64,000 nucleotides of DNA, taken from the NCBI GenBank assembly GCA_030265145.1, contig JARBES010000062.1:681383-745382 (forward strand), read 5' to 3'. The translations under genes were made by a program, and so were the position numbers. The notes below the pieces were generated by a model, which saw only the letters and a program-made list of their open reading frames with translations, had not been told where the DNA came from and did not search any database. Positions within the stretch are counted from its first letter, which is position 1. Every line of letters starts with the position of its first letter. Of this stretch, positions 19,293 to 30,536 are shown piece after piece. Origin of the DNA: Strongylocentrotus pallidus (taxonomy: Eukaryota > Echinodermata > Echinoidea > Camarodonta > Strongylocentrotidae).

Positions 19293-22200
19293 ATGTCTAT
19301 CGTTGTTCAGTATACAGATGTTCATCTTGCGTTTAAATTTTATTGTGACCATAATAATAGAAAGTATGTTTCTGCACTGAAACCATTTTCTATTTTATTG
19401 GAATCGTGTACAAGGCCATATCTTTTAACAGATCATCCGTGTAAACTCATCGTACCGAAGTGTTTCGAAGCTGTATATGACGCTGACATTGTATTGCCTA
19501 TTACCGCAAAGCGGCGATGGGTCCATTTCAATTCTATCAACATATGCCTTGACGATCCTGGTGATCGCGGTTTTTTATACACAGATTATCACATTTTGGT
19601 CGATCAAACCAATCATCAACGCGACAAAAGGTATTACAGGTTGATAACTTTAAACAAGACACCAACATTTACCACCGCACCCCATCCCATCGGGATACCA
19701 GACGAAATACATACGGATACCATTACGTACGATGAACTGGTAACATGCCAAGAAAAAATGGACGTTTTTGTTGAAAAACTGACTACGTTGTCTGATGATC
19801 ATCGAGACATATTGGAACTGGTACGATTAGCAAAGGGATCTGCAGTACAAAATGATAAAATTGCAAGTATTATTTACGTTTCATTACAAACATTATCATC
19901 CGAAGGTTTTTCGGATAAAGTAGATATCGAATATGAAAGTTCTGCTGAACAAGGCATTGAAGAAGAATCTGATGTTAATACCGATAAACACACAGCTGAT
20001 GAAGATGGAAGTACGTTCATGTTGCAAAGAAAGGTAACACCATTAGGAGAGCAGCTTTTTGCATTAACACAGCAAAGGCGATATGCTAACAAGCAGAGAC
20101 CGATGCAGGTTCCAACAGACGTTTCAGAGGAGAATTCACATCTGGACGCTCGTCCTTCTCCTCTAAGACATACATTAAAGGTCAATATGCCCCTTTTGAG
20201 GGAACTTCAAGAGAAGGCTGAAAAGGCCGCAGCAACAGGCAGACGCCGAAGAATTAATCTAGGCAAACCGTTAGATATTGTTAGCCCCCCTCGCATGAAA
20301 GCTATTCAAGTATTTGGTAAAAATTTCCTCGAAAGTGAACTGATATTCTACACGACGGGCAAACTTATAAGTGACGACGAGGCTAAAGTATTTATAGACA
20401 ATGCTGTAGTACAGCTTTTTCAATTTACCATGTGGTATCAAGCTTTTTTACAAGAAGGTCAACACAACAAGATTCAATCTACGAATTTGCTAGAGGAAGG
20501 CACTTTTATCTCTGCCTTTAAGACGATGCAGTTACTTTTCGATTATTTTAACAATTGCAGCATCCCTCCCGCTAAATTAGATATTGTTATCAAATTAATA
20601 TTTGAATTTTACACTAGGATATGGTATTTGTTTTGTAAGCGACTTGAATACATAGGAGCTGTAACCAAGACTATGGAAATGGTCCTATCTAGTATAGAAA
20701 CACCAGACAATTTTGTTAAGATATGGACAGAATACAAATCTCAAGAATATGCCATGATCAAACACATTGTAGGTCCTTTTTTTGATGATCATAGATACAA
20801 GGAGTTCTCAAATGTGGCACGTTATATAGTAGACGCCAAAAGTATCCTTGGAATCAAAGATCAGTATGTAGTTTTACCAACAAACGTGGCGTATGTGAAT
20901 CATATGGTCAGACGGTTATATAAACATCCCACAGAAGAAACACTCAGGACTTACACTTTTGTAATTGACAAGTACGAAGATGAAGCTATTGAGAACTTTG
21001 TACCAGGAAAATGTATAGAAGTTCCTAAGGATGGTAACTGTTTTTTCCACTGTTTGGCTGCCTTTATGACCAAGGATATGAATAGGAAAAAAAAATATGT
21101 ACACAATTTGAAAGAAAGGATGCAGACATGGTTAATTGAAAATGCTTCTTCATCGCAAACATTGTTTGGCGCTGCAGAGGTGTACAATGAACAGTTAGAT
21201 ATCTTGAATCCCCAAAAAAGTATCTACGCTAACCATTATACAATATGTTTGACAGCCACCTTTTTAGATATCAATATTTACATTCATTCTACTTCTAGCC
21301 TAGGTAGATGGAACTTTATTAAACCTTTAATTTTTGCAGATGATGGTACTCTGTCCTTTCAATTTACACAAACAGATACCGAACATATGCCAACTGTTTA
21401 TATCGATCATGTTAATGCATTCAATATCAAAGGTGGAGACAAGAATCATTTTACCTTAATTAAAACTTTAGCAAGGATAACAAATAAAAAAGACGAATTG
21501 GATATTTCCAATTATAGTACCCGTTTCGATGAAGGTGGATTCGAAGCAGATTTTTTGTGGATTGGAGCCAAAAGTTTAAATGCTGACAGATACACTTATT
21601 TGGTTGATAATTTTGTTGACGATTTTAATGATTTCCATGCAGCACAGAAGGATGAAGATGAACACAATTTCAAGAAGGTACTTGAATTTACCAAATTACA
21701 TGAATTGATGGATCTTGTTGATCCTGGAAAAAATGACAACTTTGACCTATATCTTCCATGGATTGGTACTTTAGATGAAAACAATATATATAGAACTGAT
21801 TCAACAACATTATTTGTTATCGCTAACGCAAGAACCTTATATTATGCGATGGCCAATGAGTCTGGTGTGGAATTACAAGCGCTTCATAAAAGAAGGGACA
21901 AAACGATTGATGTCTACACCAAAAACCACGTCCAGAACCAAAATGAAATAAAATTAAGAAAATCAGCAGCAGCAGCGGCAATAAACATATCGGTAATATC
22001 ACGTCCATCAGCACCAACACCATCACCATCATCACCTCTTTCATCGACAAAAACAGCAACAGCACCAGCATCTTTGGTACCTGACGGTAATGACTTAATA
22101 TTAGGGCATGGTATTAAATTGGTAGGATGTGGGGATCAAAACGACTCCAACACAGACACTCTAAATTCTGAAGATAACAGTCTTTTAGATGTATTTGATC

Positions 22201-23489
22201 AAAGTCTGCTAAAAAATGCCGTCATATCTGCAAGTGAAAGTGATACAAGTAGTCTTTTATTACATACAAAAACTACAACCACAGAGGATCGAACTGGCGT
22301 AAACAAACATAACGGTAAAAAAGGTATTGTAACAAACGTGAATGACGTCAACATACTGCATGTAGATTCAGAGAACGTTCAATCACTATTAGACATAAAT
22401 ATAGATACTATTTCGAATAAAGACAAACATGTATCGTCTACATCAGATGATGATTTTGTTAATTCATTATTAACACCAACAGTGTTACACCCTCGGCAAT
22501 ACAATTCGCAAGACGCACAGGCCTTAACAACACAGAGAGCAATGCTATCTAATGATTTAAGCACCATTGATGCATCACATATATTCTACGATCGGCAGAC
22601 GGATGACGGAAGTGATTTAACAAATCTAGATATCGAGCAGACTCCACTCGATATACTTGGTCAAGCAGTAGAGAGATCTCACATAGGACATCGTAGTAAT
22701 ACTTCCTCCGATACCAATACTACTACTCATACTAGCACTACTGCTCCTACTACTACTGACACTAGTTCCACTGCTCCTACTACTACTTCTACTTCTACTT
22801 TTACTACTACTACTACTGAAAATGATCATGATGAAACCAAATTTTGTCATGATAAATATGTTGAACTTTTTCTTACGAAATGTGAAAGAGTGAGTGAACA
22901 AACGAAGAAGCAAAAATTTCCCGCAATATTGAAATCATTTTCAAACCACTCACTTGGCGCACTGTTTGGAACTAAAGCGTCAATCACTGAACTGGCAGAA
23001 AAGACGGTTCGACATAACAAAACAATATTAGTGGACGCGATTACAAGAACAAATAAGAAATGTATTCAAATTATGTTGTACAGTTACATGAAAGAATACA
23101 AAACACATAGACTTGATACCATGTTGCCATATGAAACAACAGAAATAACAAAACAACAATGGTTTCTCAAATTCACAAAAGACTTTCATATAAAAATAAA
23201 TTTAAAAGCTAAAGCAGATACATCTCAAATTATCAAGGATCAATTTAAAGAGTCTATCTATGTTGACTACGACGGCAAAGAATATACGTGTATCATTTGT
23301 CCGATCAAAAATCATTTTACTAAACAGAATGACCTCATGAGCCATTTTGTAAAATGTCATTTAAATTTATTTCAACCAGCTGATTTGATATATATGTGTA
23401 TCAACCGAAATCATGTACGAAAGGCTGGCATTACAGTTTTTATACCACCTGTCATGGTTTACAGTTATTCAAAATGTCTAAAGGCATAA
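19293..23489 (+). CDS. Giant OTU-domain (deubiquitinase-like) protein with C-terminal C2H2 finger
   Basis: 1398 residues. The OTU cysteine-protease signature is clear: DGNCFF with catalytic Cys583, and NHFTL with catalytic His719, about 136 residues apart as usual for OTU domains. OTU enzymes cleave ubiquitin or ubiquitin-like chains; viral examples dampen innate signalling. Upstream is a ~550-residue region of unknown fold. Residues ~880-1180 are Ser/Thr/Pro low complexity with an ACT-repeat tract. The C-terminus carries C1333, C1336, H1351 and H1356, a C2H2 finger resembling that of the 8446-9435 gene. AATAAA overlaps the stop (23488-23493). A tegument-type protein acting in the infected cell is the best inference. 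Confidence 0.8.
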   Translation: MSIVVQYTDVHLAFKFYCDHNNRKYVSALKPFSILLESCTRPYLLTDHPCKLIVPKCFEAVYDADIVLPITAKRRWVHFNSINICLDDPGDRGFLYTDYHILVDQTNHQRDKRYYRLITLNKTPTFTTAPHPIGIPDEIHTDTITYDELVTCQEKMDVFVEKLTTLSDDHRDILELVRLAKGSAVQNDKIASIIYVSLQTLSSEGFSDKVDIEYESSAEQGIEEESDVNTDKHTADEDGSTFMLQRKVTPLGEQLFALTQQRRYANKQRPMQVPTDVSEENSHLDARPSPLRHTLKVNMPLLRELQEKAEKAAATGRRRRINLGKPLDIVSPPRMKAIQVFGKNFLESELIFYTTGKLISDDEAKVFIDNAVVQLFQFTMWYQAFLQEGQHNKIQSTNLLEEGTFISAFKTMQLLFDYFNNCSIPPAKLDIVIKLIFEFYTRIWYLFCKRLEYIGAVTKTMEMVLSSIETPDNFVKIWTEYKSQEYAMIKHIVGPFFDDHRYKEFSNVARYIVDAKSILGIKDQYVVLPTNVAYVNHMVRRLYKHPTEETLRTYTFVIDKYEDEAIENFVPGKCIEVPKDGNCFFHCLAAFMTKDMNRKKKYVHNLKERMQTWLIENASSSQTLFGAAEVYNEQLDILNPQKSIYANHYTICLTATFLDINIYIHSTSSLGRWNFIKPLIFADDGTLSFQFTQTDTEHMPTVYIDHVNAFNIKGGDKNHFTLIKTLARITNKKDELDISNYSTRFDEGGFEADFLWIGAKSLNADRYTYLVDNFVDDFNDFHAAQKDEDEHNFKKVLEFTKLHELMDLVDPGKNDNFDLYLPWIGTLDENNIYRTDSTTLFVIANARTLYYAMANESGVELQALHKRRDKTIDVYTKNHVQNQNEIKLRKSAAAAAINISVISRPSAPTPSPSSPLSSTKTATAPASLVPDGNDLILGHGIKLVGCGDQNDSNTDTLNSEDNSLLDVFDQSLLKNAVISASESDTSSLLLHTKTTTTEDRTGVNKHNGKKGIVTNVNDVNILHVDSENVQSLLDINIDTISNKDKHVSSTSDDDFVNSLLTPTVLHPRQYNSQDAQALTTQRAMLSNDLSTIDASHIFYDRQTDDGSDLTNLDIEQTPLDILGQAVERSHIGHRSNTSSDTNTTTHTSTTAPTTTDTSSTAPTTTSTSTFTTTTTENDHDETKFCHDKYVELFLTKCERVSEQTKKQKFPAILKSFSNHSLGALFGTKASITELAEKTVRHNKTILVDAITRTNKKCIQIMLYSYMKEYKTHRLDTMLPYETTEITKQQWFLKFTKDFHIKINLKAKADTSQIIKDQFKESIYVDYDGKEYTCIICPIKNHFTKQNDLMSHFVKCHLNLFQPADLIYMCINRNHVRKAGITVFIPPVMVYSYSKCLKA

Positions 23490-23575
23490 TAAAATAGATT
23501 ACAATTACAACCAAATGTGTGTCCTATTTATAATTATTCATTGCAAACTTTAAACGTTACATCGCGATACATTTG

Positions 23576-26500
23576 ATGGAGCAAATTCAAGATCTTGTAA
23601 ATATACGTGACTATATTTCTACTCACAATGGTCTCGACCTGTTAAGACGCGATGGACGTCTCGATGTTTTATTTCTTGAGAAGTTGGGCGGACATAAAAG
23701 CATCAACTATAACGTTGCACAAAACTGCGTTGAGATACATATATGCTACAGGGCTACCGTGGTTACACTGGCCGAGCAGATATCGATGTTTTTTTTCCTA
23801 AGATCTCTCTCTCTCTTTGAAAACACGTTATTTGTATCTTTACATCAAGATCTTATCAATCTTATAGAAGTAATACAAGCATTACAGCAAAAACGGTTTG
23901 AAATTGTCGTTAACAAGTACATGGTTATGATAGACGCGCTGCTAAAATATTGTATTGAATTAGCGTTGATATATCAATTAGAACGCATGACAAGTTCAAA
24001 TATTTCCTATAAAAAACACATACGACCGTACCTGGATATGTTTGATACCCTGTCCACGATGGTACATGAACTGTGTATCAATTTAAATTTCATCAACGTA
24101 AATGATATAAGTTTTATCAACATGGATTCAACACTTTTTGGTACTGCTAAAAAAATCAAAAGGAAAACAGACTTACACGAACTTCCACATCCTGATTCAA
24201 ATCTAAACGAAATTATCCAAATGTTGACTAATTTGAGCATGCAACTGGACACGAGAAACACGCCGTTTTGTACTTTACCACAACATACATTGACTGCTGA
24301 TTACCCAATTACTGCAGAATACGGAAGTTGTAACACAACCGCACCTATTATTAATGAAACCTCTAAATACTATACAGAGGCCATACCCCTCTATAACGAT
24401 CCGTTAGAATTAAAAGGCTGTTATGCCAATGCTGACAAAGGTACCCCATTAAAGATCATGTCTCCCAAAAGTTACGCAACGTATTGCGATAAAATGCTAA
24501 CTGAAATGGGAATAGATTCACGAATGAAACACAACGACAATAATTGTCTCTTTCTTCTATATTTCCAAGATATAATGCTGTTCTTGGATAAGTATATGGA
24601 AAAGAGGGGATGTTTGTTTTATCATGACATACCTTATATAATTCCGTACGACATGCTTGTTCATCTGATTTCTGTCGACACTAAAAACGAAATAGATCTT
24701 ATATTGATTATTACAAATTTATTCATGCACAGATGGAAAGACCGTTTAACATTTGCGAACATGACACCTGAAAAAGTAGAAGATGCGGTAATAAAATATG
24801 AAAACAATAAGACGTTATCTGATTTATACAAAGAGCTATGCAACTTAAAAGAAAAGTGTCACACATACCTAACTACCCATCGAAATGAGCACTATAAAAA
24901 CCATAAAGAATTAGATTCCCAGTACGCATCATTTCATAAATTGCAAGAAGAAACGTTTAATTTGACAGAAATGTCCAGCAATAAAATCAAAGTATGTTTA
25001 CAATCTAAAAAAAACGAACTTGGCGACGACAATTACGTCATGGGCATTGTTTACGATCACCTTTACACACGTGGATATACGATTTGTGTTCCGAGCATTG
25101 AAGACATCGAATATTATGCATGCAACCTTGTTTTGAAACAGGTTGAGCGTTCTAGCAAGTTATATTCGGATGTACTGTTACATGCAAAAATGCTAGAATT
25201 TCAACGACCTGAATGCACATATGTTTTGGATGTTTTAATCAGCAACACTATTAACGACAATGCTGAAAAATATATAGCAGATAAAGACTTAGGTTTTAAC
25301 TCTCAGTACAGTTTAATTATAAAAGAGACAGTGAAACGGTTAATTAATATATTCCAAAGTGAGCAAGACGTCGCAGAATGTAAATTTTGGTGTAGAACAC
25401 TTGTAAATACCACCTCTGACCAACGTATACATGATGTTCAAGCAATGTCTTTCGATGAAAATATCGATGGTGTTTATCAACATATTGTGATGTCAACAAG
25501 AGCCAAAGATATGTTAGAGGATGCCATGTTTCCGAAAGAAGTAAATGCTAATGTTTACACATGGGACAGTAGCAGAAGTGACTTACAACTTATCAGTGCA
25601 ATCTTAAACTCGAGACAAGATATAGATTATGTGGTGTATTTACATCCTGCTTTATTTCAACCAAGTTTAAAATTTTTACGTACTCCATTGACAAAACATC
25701 ATGTCGTACATGGGATCGCTGTAGATAATGGTAAAAAATTGCTCAGTAAAATGAAAGAACAATTAGAGGTTATGCCACAACCCAAGAGGTTACAAGATTT
25801 TTTGGAGTCCTTGCAATGTAACGATTTTCCACTAGACTACATCACGTTGTTATTTTTGAATTACTGTTTACAAGGTTTTATTACAGTAGACTTTCTATGC
25901 CCAAGCGAACTTGCCTTGGTAGATTACAAGCAATACGATGACGATGAAAGCACAAATGTGTTTTTCAATGTTTATAAAGCTAAAGTCAAATTCAATCAAA
26001 TGATTTTCAACGATAAACTTTATACAAGGATGCAGATTTTTTGTCCACAATACGACGGTCAACATATTTGTCTGGACTGGATCAAATCCACAACGTACAT
26101 TTATCATAAATTTCACCGGGTACAAAAGGTGAAAAAATTATCGCTACAAAGTGAAAATATGTTGAATAAGCACCTCTACAGTATATATTTACAACACATT
26201 CATCGCGACGATTGTTCGTCTATGTTTCAAGACATGTCTCGGCATTGTGTACAGCACATGTATCACTTGACAGATATGATGAATCTTGATAATCAAGACG
26301 AAGAATCTCCAATAAATACTATTTCGAAAAAAACAGGCGTTCAACAAAACTACAGAAAAGAGCTCATGCCGTTTTTGGAGGAATATAAAGACTTTTATCT
26401 AAATATTGAAAGAAACTTTACTCTGCTATTCCTAAAATTGATAAAAACATATACGGCTAAGTACGAAAACGATGATGGCTCAGAAAAGTTCAACAACGGT

Positions 26501-28879
26501 ACAATTTTACTCGAAATCATGTACACTTTACATCACTTTCTAAATAGGCTGGCCCAAAAAGAAGATTTAATGTGTGCCAAAGTCAAAAGCATGTATGAAG
26601 GTGTGTTCGATTATAAACGTGCTATGTCAAATTACAAACGCAATGCGATTGACGACAGTCGGCTAAGAGATGATTTATACAAATACAAAACAATGATGAT
26701 TCAGTGGCAGCTGCTCCTTTGCTGTTGCGGTGTACCAACTCATACTCTTTTTAGTGCACCTATCGAACAATTTCAGCCTCAGGACGAACTTGGCCTAAGG
26801 GATGATATTCAACATATTCAAAGCATGTGGCAAGAAAATGCAAAACATATCCGACCTCAAAAAAGCCTTTTTGACTACGATCGCCTTCAACTCGTCAAGT
26901 TAGATTGTGGTCTGGACACGTGTCAACATGGTGATACGTTTGAATATTCTGACACACATGTGCCGTCTTCTAATCGGCTGGATGTTTTACAACCGCACCA
27001 GTTTATTACCACAAAAACCAATTCAACCATAGTCAGACCCGTTCGATTATTCAACAATTTTGTAAAAGCTTTGAACACAGAGCCTCTTTATAGCCCTACA
27101 GATATGTATGTGGTAAGATTTTGGAAAAAAAAAAACAAGTTTGAAATTATATACAAGATGGCATTTTACCGAGTTTTAAAACAATTGCCTCGGTGCGATC
27201 TTCTCACCATGCACATCATTTACAAAAACGTATCTCGCATAATACAAACGTGTTTGTCCAGCATAAATTTTGAAGAAGATCTTTCGAAGGGTTTAATATC
27301 ATTAGTTCAATTCTGTCATCAGCAGACTCTTTGCATACCGGTGTGTTTTGACGGTGATCCTCAATTCATCCCAACGTTTTACCACTGCGGCAGAGGTTTG
27401 TCAATGCTGAAAAGCATGTCTGATTTTGTTGATCGCATTAGCAATTATTATAACAATACAAAATCGTGGCCAGTCTTGAATAATAACAAGTTAGACGGAG
27501 GCCAATTTAATATCCGAAAAGCAAAACTGGATCTTTCAAATTTACTCAACAACGAATTATCGAGCGTTTTAGGATCACTTTGCAAACGTGATTTTGGAAT
27601 TGATCAAAAGGCAGTGACAATAGGAGCACCTCTTTCTGTGCTAGAACCTTACGAACAAATACTAGAAAGGCATCGCGATGGTGGTAAGACATTAATGTGG
27701 AAGCATGCCGAACACATCCTTAAAGTTCATCCAACCCACACATTTCAGAATCACATTCGCAGTATACTGCCAACGGCAACGGAAATGGGACATTACGGAT
27801 TAAACGGTGAACATGTTAGGGCTCGTGAGTACAAAAGACATCAGGCAACGTCAAAAGAGATTTTGAATAATTTAGCAGATTATCCGTTTTACCAAACAGA
27901 TATGCGCGGACATGCGATGTCTGCATCGCGTCTTGTAGATGAACTGAGCGTTGTCCATCGCATCAATAATTTTTCGTCATGTGCCATCTGCAAAAAACCA
28001 ATGGAGCGAGGAAAACGTTTCGTTGGTATTCACAAACCACTCAAGGCTGACATTCATTGTATAAACGGCATACACTGCGTTCATGTGGATTGTATTGCAT
28101 CACGTTGTATCCAAGCATTCGTTGAAAATCAAGAACAGATATCTTTATGTTGCATTGATTCGCCATCGATTGCTTGCTCAGAGATTATAGACTATAGACT
28201 TTTCGACATACACGAGTATTCACAACAACAGTTTGAAGAAATAGAAACGCATGTTCTGCATGAAAAATTAGAATCAGAAATAGTAGGTTTTATTACCGAC
28301 GACATTTTGAAATGTTTGTACAGGCTAAACCAGACGACAACACTTGTCGACAAATTTAACGACATTAGTTTCATGGGCATATTAGAAAAAGTATCTGAGA
28401 AATGTAACCTCTGCTTTAACCTTCATACCTACGTTAGGAAATATACTATTGATAAAAGAGCTATTATTGACGCATCAACCGACAAATGCATCATGCTCTT
28501 TATGCACGGGGGGAAATTATTTACTACACCACCGTCTACAACAAATAATAAAACGGCATTCCCACACACGGGTATAAGTGATATTTTAAAAGGGATCAAC
28601 GATTCGTATGATGCGTTGTGGCGTTTGCAACAGTTGGGGTACGGCAGCTTGAACGATTGGATATCTCCAAACACACCTCGCCATATTTCCTGTCAGACCA
28701 TGAACAGCGTTCGTTGTGACCCGTTTATTGAACACGACATCATCAAACATTATGAAGGGAATAACGATTACAACTGTTGGTATTCAAAACTATTCAGAAA
28801 AAAACAGCACGAAAAATGCGATAAAGTCACGGTAAAAGAACATATATCCGAATTGTCCAAATGCATACCTGTTATTTAA
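23576..28879 (+). CDS. Giant protein (1767 residues) with C-terminal RING-like cysteine cluster
   Basis: The start is the ATG after an in-frame TTG. Most of the protein is helical, with many Tyr, His and Cys residues and no membrane segments. Near residues 1469-1515 a CxxC pair (C1469, C1472) is followed by Cys/His residues spaced as in a variant RING or RING-like finger (HC, HxxC, C). Together with the OTU gene next door this hints at ubiquitin-pathway activity, but the spacing is not canonical and E3 activity is inference. The stop codon overlaps the stop of the convergent recombinase gene by four bases. It may be the large tegument protein equivalent. Confidence 0.75.
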   Translation: MEQIQDLVNIRDYISTHNGLDLLRRDGRLDVLFLEKLGGHKSINYNVAQNCVEIHICYRATVVTLAEQISMFFFLRSLSLFENTLFVSLHQDLINLIEVIQALQQKRFEIVVNKYMVMIDALLKYCIELALIYQLERMTSSNISYKKHIRPYLDMFDTLSTMVHELCINLNFINVNDISFINMDSTLFGTAKKIKRKTDLHELPHPDSNLNEIIQMLTNLSMQLDTRNTPFCTLPQHTLTADYPITAEYGSCNTTAPIINETSKYYTEAIPLYNDPLELKGCYANADKGTPLKIMSPKSYATYCDKMLTEMGIDSRMKHNDNNCLFLLYFQDIMLFLDKYMEKRGCLFYHDIPYIIPYDMLVHLISVDTKNEIDLILIITNLFMHRWKDRLTFANMTPEKVEDAVIKYENNKTLSDLYKELCNLKEKCHTYLTTHRNEHYKNHKELDSQYASFHKLQEETFNLTEMSSNKIKVCLQSKKNELGDDNYVMGIVYDHLYTRGYTICVPSIEDIEYYACNLVLKQVERSSKLYSDVLLHAKMLEFQRPECTYVLDVLISNTINDNAEKYIADKDLGFNSQYSLIIKETVKRLINIFQSEQDVAECKFWCRTLVNTTSDQRIHDVQAMSFDENIDGVYQHIVMSTRAKDMLEDAMFPKEVNANVYTWDSSRSDLQLISAILNSRQDIDYVVYLHPALFQPSLKFLRTPLTKHHVVHGIAVDNGKKLLSKMKEQLEVMPQPKRLQDFLESLQCNDFPLDYITLLFLNYCLQGFITVDFLCPSELALVDYKQYDDDESTNVFFNVYKAKVKFNQMIFNDKLYTRMQIFCPQYDGQHICLDWIKSTTYIYHKFHRVQKVKKLSLQSENMLNKHLYSIYLQHIHRDDCSSMFQDMSRHCVQHMYHLTDMMNLDNQDEESPINTISKKTGVQQNYRKELMPFLEEYKDFYLNIERNFTLLFLKLIKTYTAKYENDDGSEKFNNGTILLEIMYTLHHFLNRLAQKEDLMCAKVKSMYEGVFDYKRAMSNYKRNAIDDSRLRDDLYKYKTMMIQWQLLLCCCGVPTHTLFSAPIEQFQPQDELGLRDDIQHIQSMWQENAKHIRPQKSLFDYDRLQLVKLDCGLDTCQHGDTFEYSDTHVPSSNRLDVLQPHQFITTKTNSTIVRPVRLFNNFVKALNTEPLYSPTDMYVVRFWKKKNKFEIIYKMAFYRVLKQLPRCDLLTMHIIYKNVSRIIQTCLSSINFEEDLSKGLISLVQFCHQQTLCIPVCFDGDPQFIPTFYHCGRGLSMLKSMSDFVDRISNYYNNTKSWPVLNNNKLDGGQFNIRKAKLDLSNLLNNELSSVLGSLCKRDFGIDQKAVTIGAPLSVLEPYEQILERHRDGGKTLMWKHAEHILKVHPTHTFQNHIRSILPTATEMGHYGLNGEHVRAREYKRHQATSKEILNNLADYPFYQTDMRGHAMSASRLVDELSVVHRINNFSSCAICKKPMERGKRFVGIHKPLKADIHCINGIHCVHVDCIASRCIQAFVENQEQISLCCIDSPSIACSEIIDYRLFDIHEYSQQQFEEIETHVLHEKLESEIVGFITDDILKCLYRLNQTTTLVDKFNDISFMGILEKVSEKCNLCFNLHTYVRKYTIDKRAIIDASTDKCIMLFMHGGKLFTTPPSTTNNKTAFPHTGISDILKGINDSYDALWRLQQLGYGSLNDWISPNTPRHISCQTMNSVRCDPFIEHDIIKHYEGNNDYNCWYSKLFRKKQHEKCDKVTVKEHISELSKCIPVI

Positions 28880-30536
28880 GAAACGTAATTGTATATATTT
28901 CTCACTTTGTCCCTTATCTGTTGGGCCGTTTTATTTTCAAACGATCCTGAATGTTTCGTTTGAAACAGACGCACATTTTGCATTTTTGGTAATTGTTTTT
29001 GTTGAATAAACGGTTGAAACCAAGATTTTATTAGTTCGACTTGGTCTGTTGTAAACCCTCTCTTAGGTAGTAGTGTTGATGGTGATGATGATGATTCTGC
29101 AGTCAGATCACTCACGCTTGCTTCTCGTCGTGGTCGTGGTGATGATGATGATGATGATTCTGCAGTCAGATCACTCACGCTTGCTACTCGTCGTGGTCGT
29201 GGTGATGGTCGTCTTGATGATGATGATGATGATGATGCTGCAGTCAGATCACGTACGCTTTCTTCTCGTGGTGGTGGTGTTGTTGTTGATGATGATGATG
29301 ATGATGGTCCTGCTGTCAGATCACATACGCTGGCTACCATTCTTGCCTTCTGAATGTTCTTGACTCGGGTAGAGTGATAGTATTTTCTTGCTGTCTTTTC
29401 GTTGTGCTGCATAGCTGATGCTGTTTCAGCAGCCCGATCTGGAAATTTCTCGTGCAAGAGCGAACTGATACATCTTCTGATCAATGACAGTGTGACTTTT
29501 TTGTCGTCACCCAAAATGGCCTTGCCCATTTTCGTTACACATTTGCTCAAGTATGAGTTATTTAGGCTAGGGCTTCTCTTGTTAAAGAACACATTGTCTT
29601 CCAAAACTCGCTCATTGGCCTTGTATCCCCTGCACCTTGGTAGTATACGATCAACATACCATCTCAACCTGTTGTACGTAATCGGGAGCATGGCAACTCG
29701 CGCAGAACCGTGCGTTGGAAAGGTTTTGTGTTCGGCTACAGAAATTGTTTTCATGCCTGTCTTCTCGTCAACCACAGGCTTAGCAACATTTTTCACTTTC
29801 ATTTTCATAATTTCCGACGCTCTCATAGCATTTCGATGTGCTAGTTGCAAAATGAAATAGTCTCGGAAATTTCGCTCATCACTTTCCTCCAAATCAAGCG
29901 AGTCGTCTTCTTCGAATCTGTGCAATTTATCTACATAAAACTGCTCTAGACCGACGGTGATATCTTGAATATCCGACCTACTCATTGCTTCGTGCGAATG
30001 TTCTTCCTCGTGCTCAATGGCTTGCAGAGTTTGGTCCTTCTTACACGATGCTGCCAAACGTCTCCATTCTTCTGCCTTTTGATTGAAGGTGATTTTGTCA
30101 GCGCAACCTTGTTTTGTAGAAGCAATATACTTCATGAACGTTGACACACTGTGGCAGTAACTCGCCAGCGTACCTGCTTTTTTGAGAGACAATTCATGCG
30201 GTATCCATTGATTCGCGGCTTTCGATACGTTTAACAGTCCTTGGACCGAACCACAACACAGGTGACTTCTCAAAACAGTTTTACACTGGTTTACATGCTG
30301 CATTGCGTTTTTGGGGTTCATGTTTCCGTGTAATCGCGATGTGAGGTGCTTCATGAACTGGTTCGTCATATTAGATGCTTCCTTGTCTAGTTCATATTGT
30401 AAGCCTTTCATCTTATGCTCTCCTTCTTCTTCCTCTTCCTCTTCTTCCTCCTCTTCCCATCCTTCCTCTTCTTTCTCGAATAACCATTGTGGTATTTCTT
30501 CTCTGTATTTGTGGAGCTTGATTATCCGTTTAGAAT
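28876..30536 (-). CDS. Tyrosine recombinase, catalytic exon
   Basis: This exon codes for a DNA-cutting/rejoining tyrosine recombinase of the kind carried by Crypton-like elements and related invertebrate genes. Numbered from the open frame's first codon (at 30558), the catalytic set is R246 (in AMRASEI), K278, R361/R362 (LIRRC, with the usual His before it absent), H385 and nucleophile Y393/Y394 (ARKYYH). A helical core-binding-like region lies around residues 95-145, preceded by a Glu-rich tract. The C-terminus has four Ser-rich repeats, then a small helical domain ending in a QQIRDKVRN-type motif. No ATG opens this frame upstream of M50. A pyrimidine-rich tract plus CAG (bases 30537-30550) makes a good splice acceptor, so it is read as exon 2. 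Confidence 0.8.
29096..29340 (-). repeat. In-frame tandem repeat in the recombinase C-terminus
   Basis: Three full copies and one partial copy of a 60-80 bp unit. Each encodes a Val-x-Asp-Leu-Thr-Ala core followed by a Ser run and Arg/Pro residues. Copies differ by the length of GAT/GAA-type runs, as expected from slippage. Confidence 0.75.

Noticed and set aside
29073-29363. Plus-strand Met-rich 96-codon frame
   Set aside because: Produced by reading the recombinase's Ser-coding repeats on the opposite strand.
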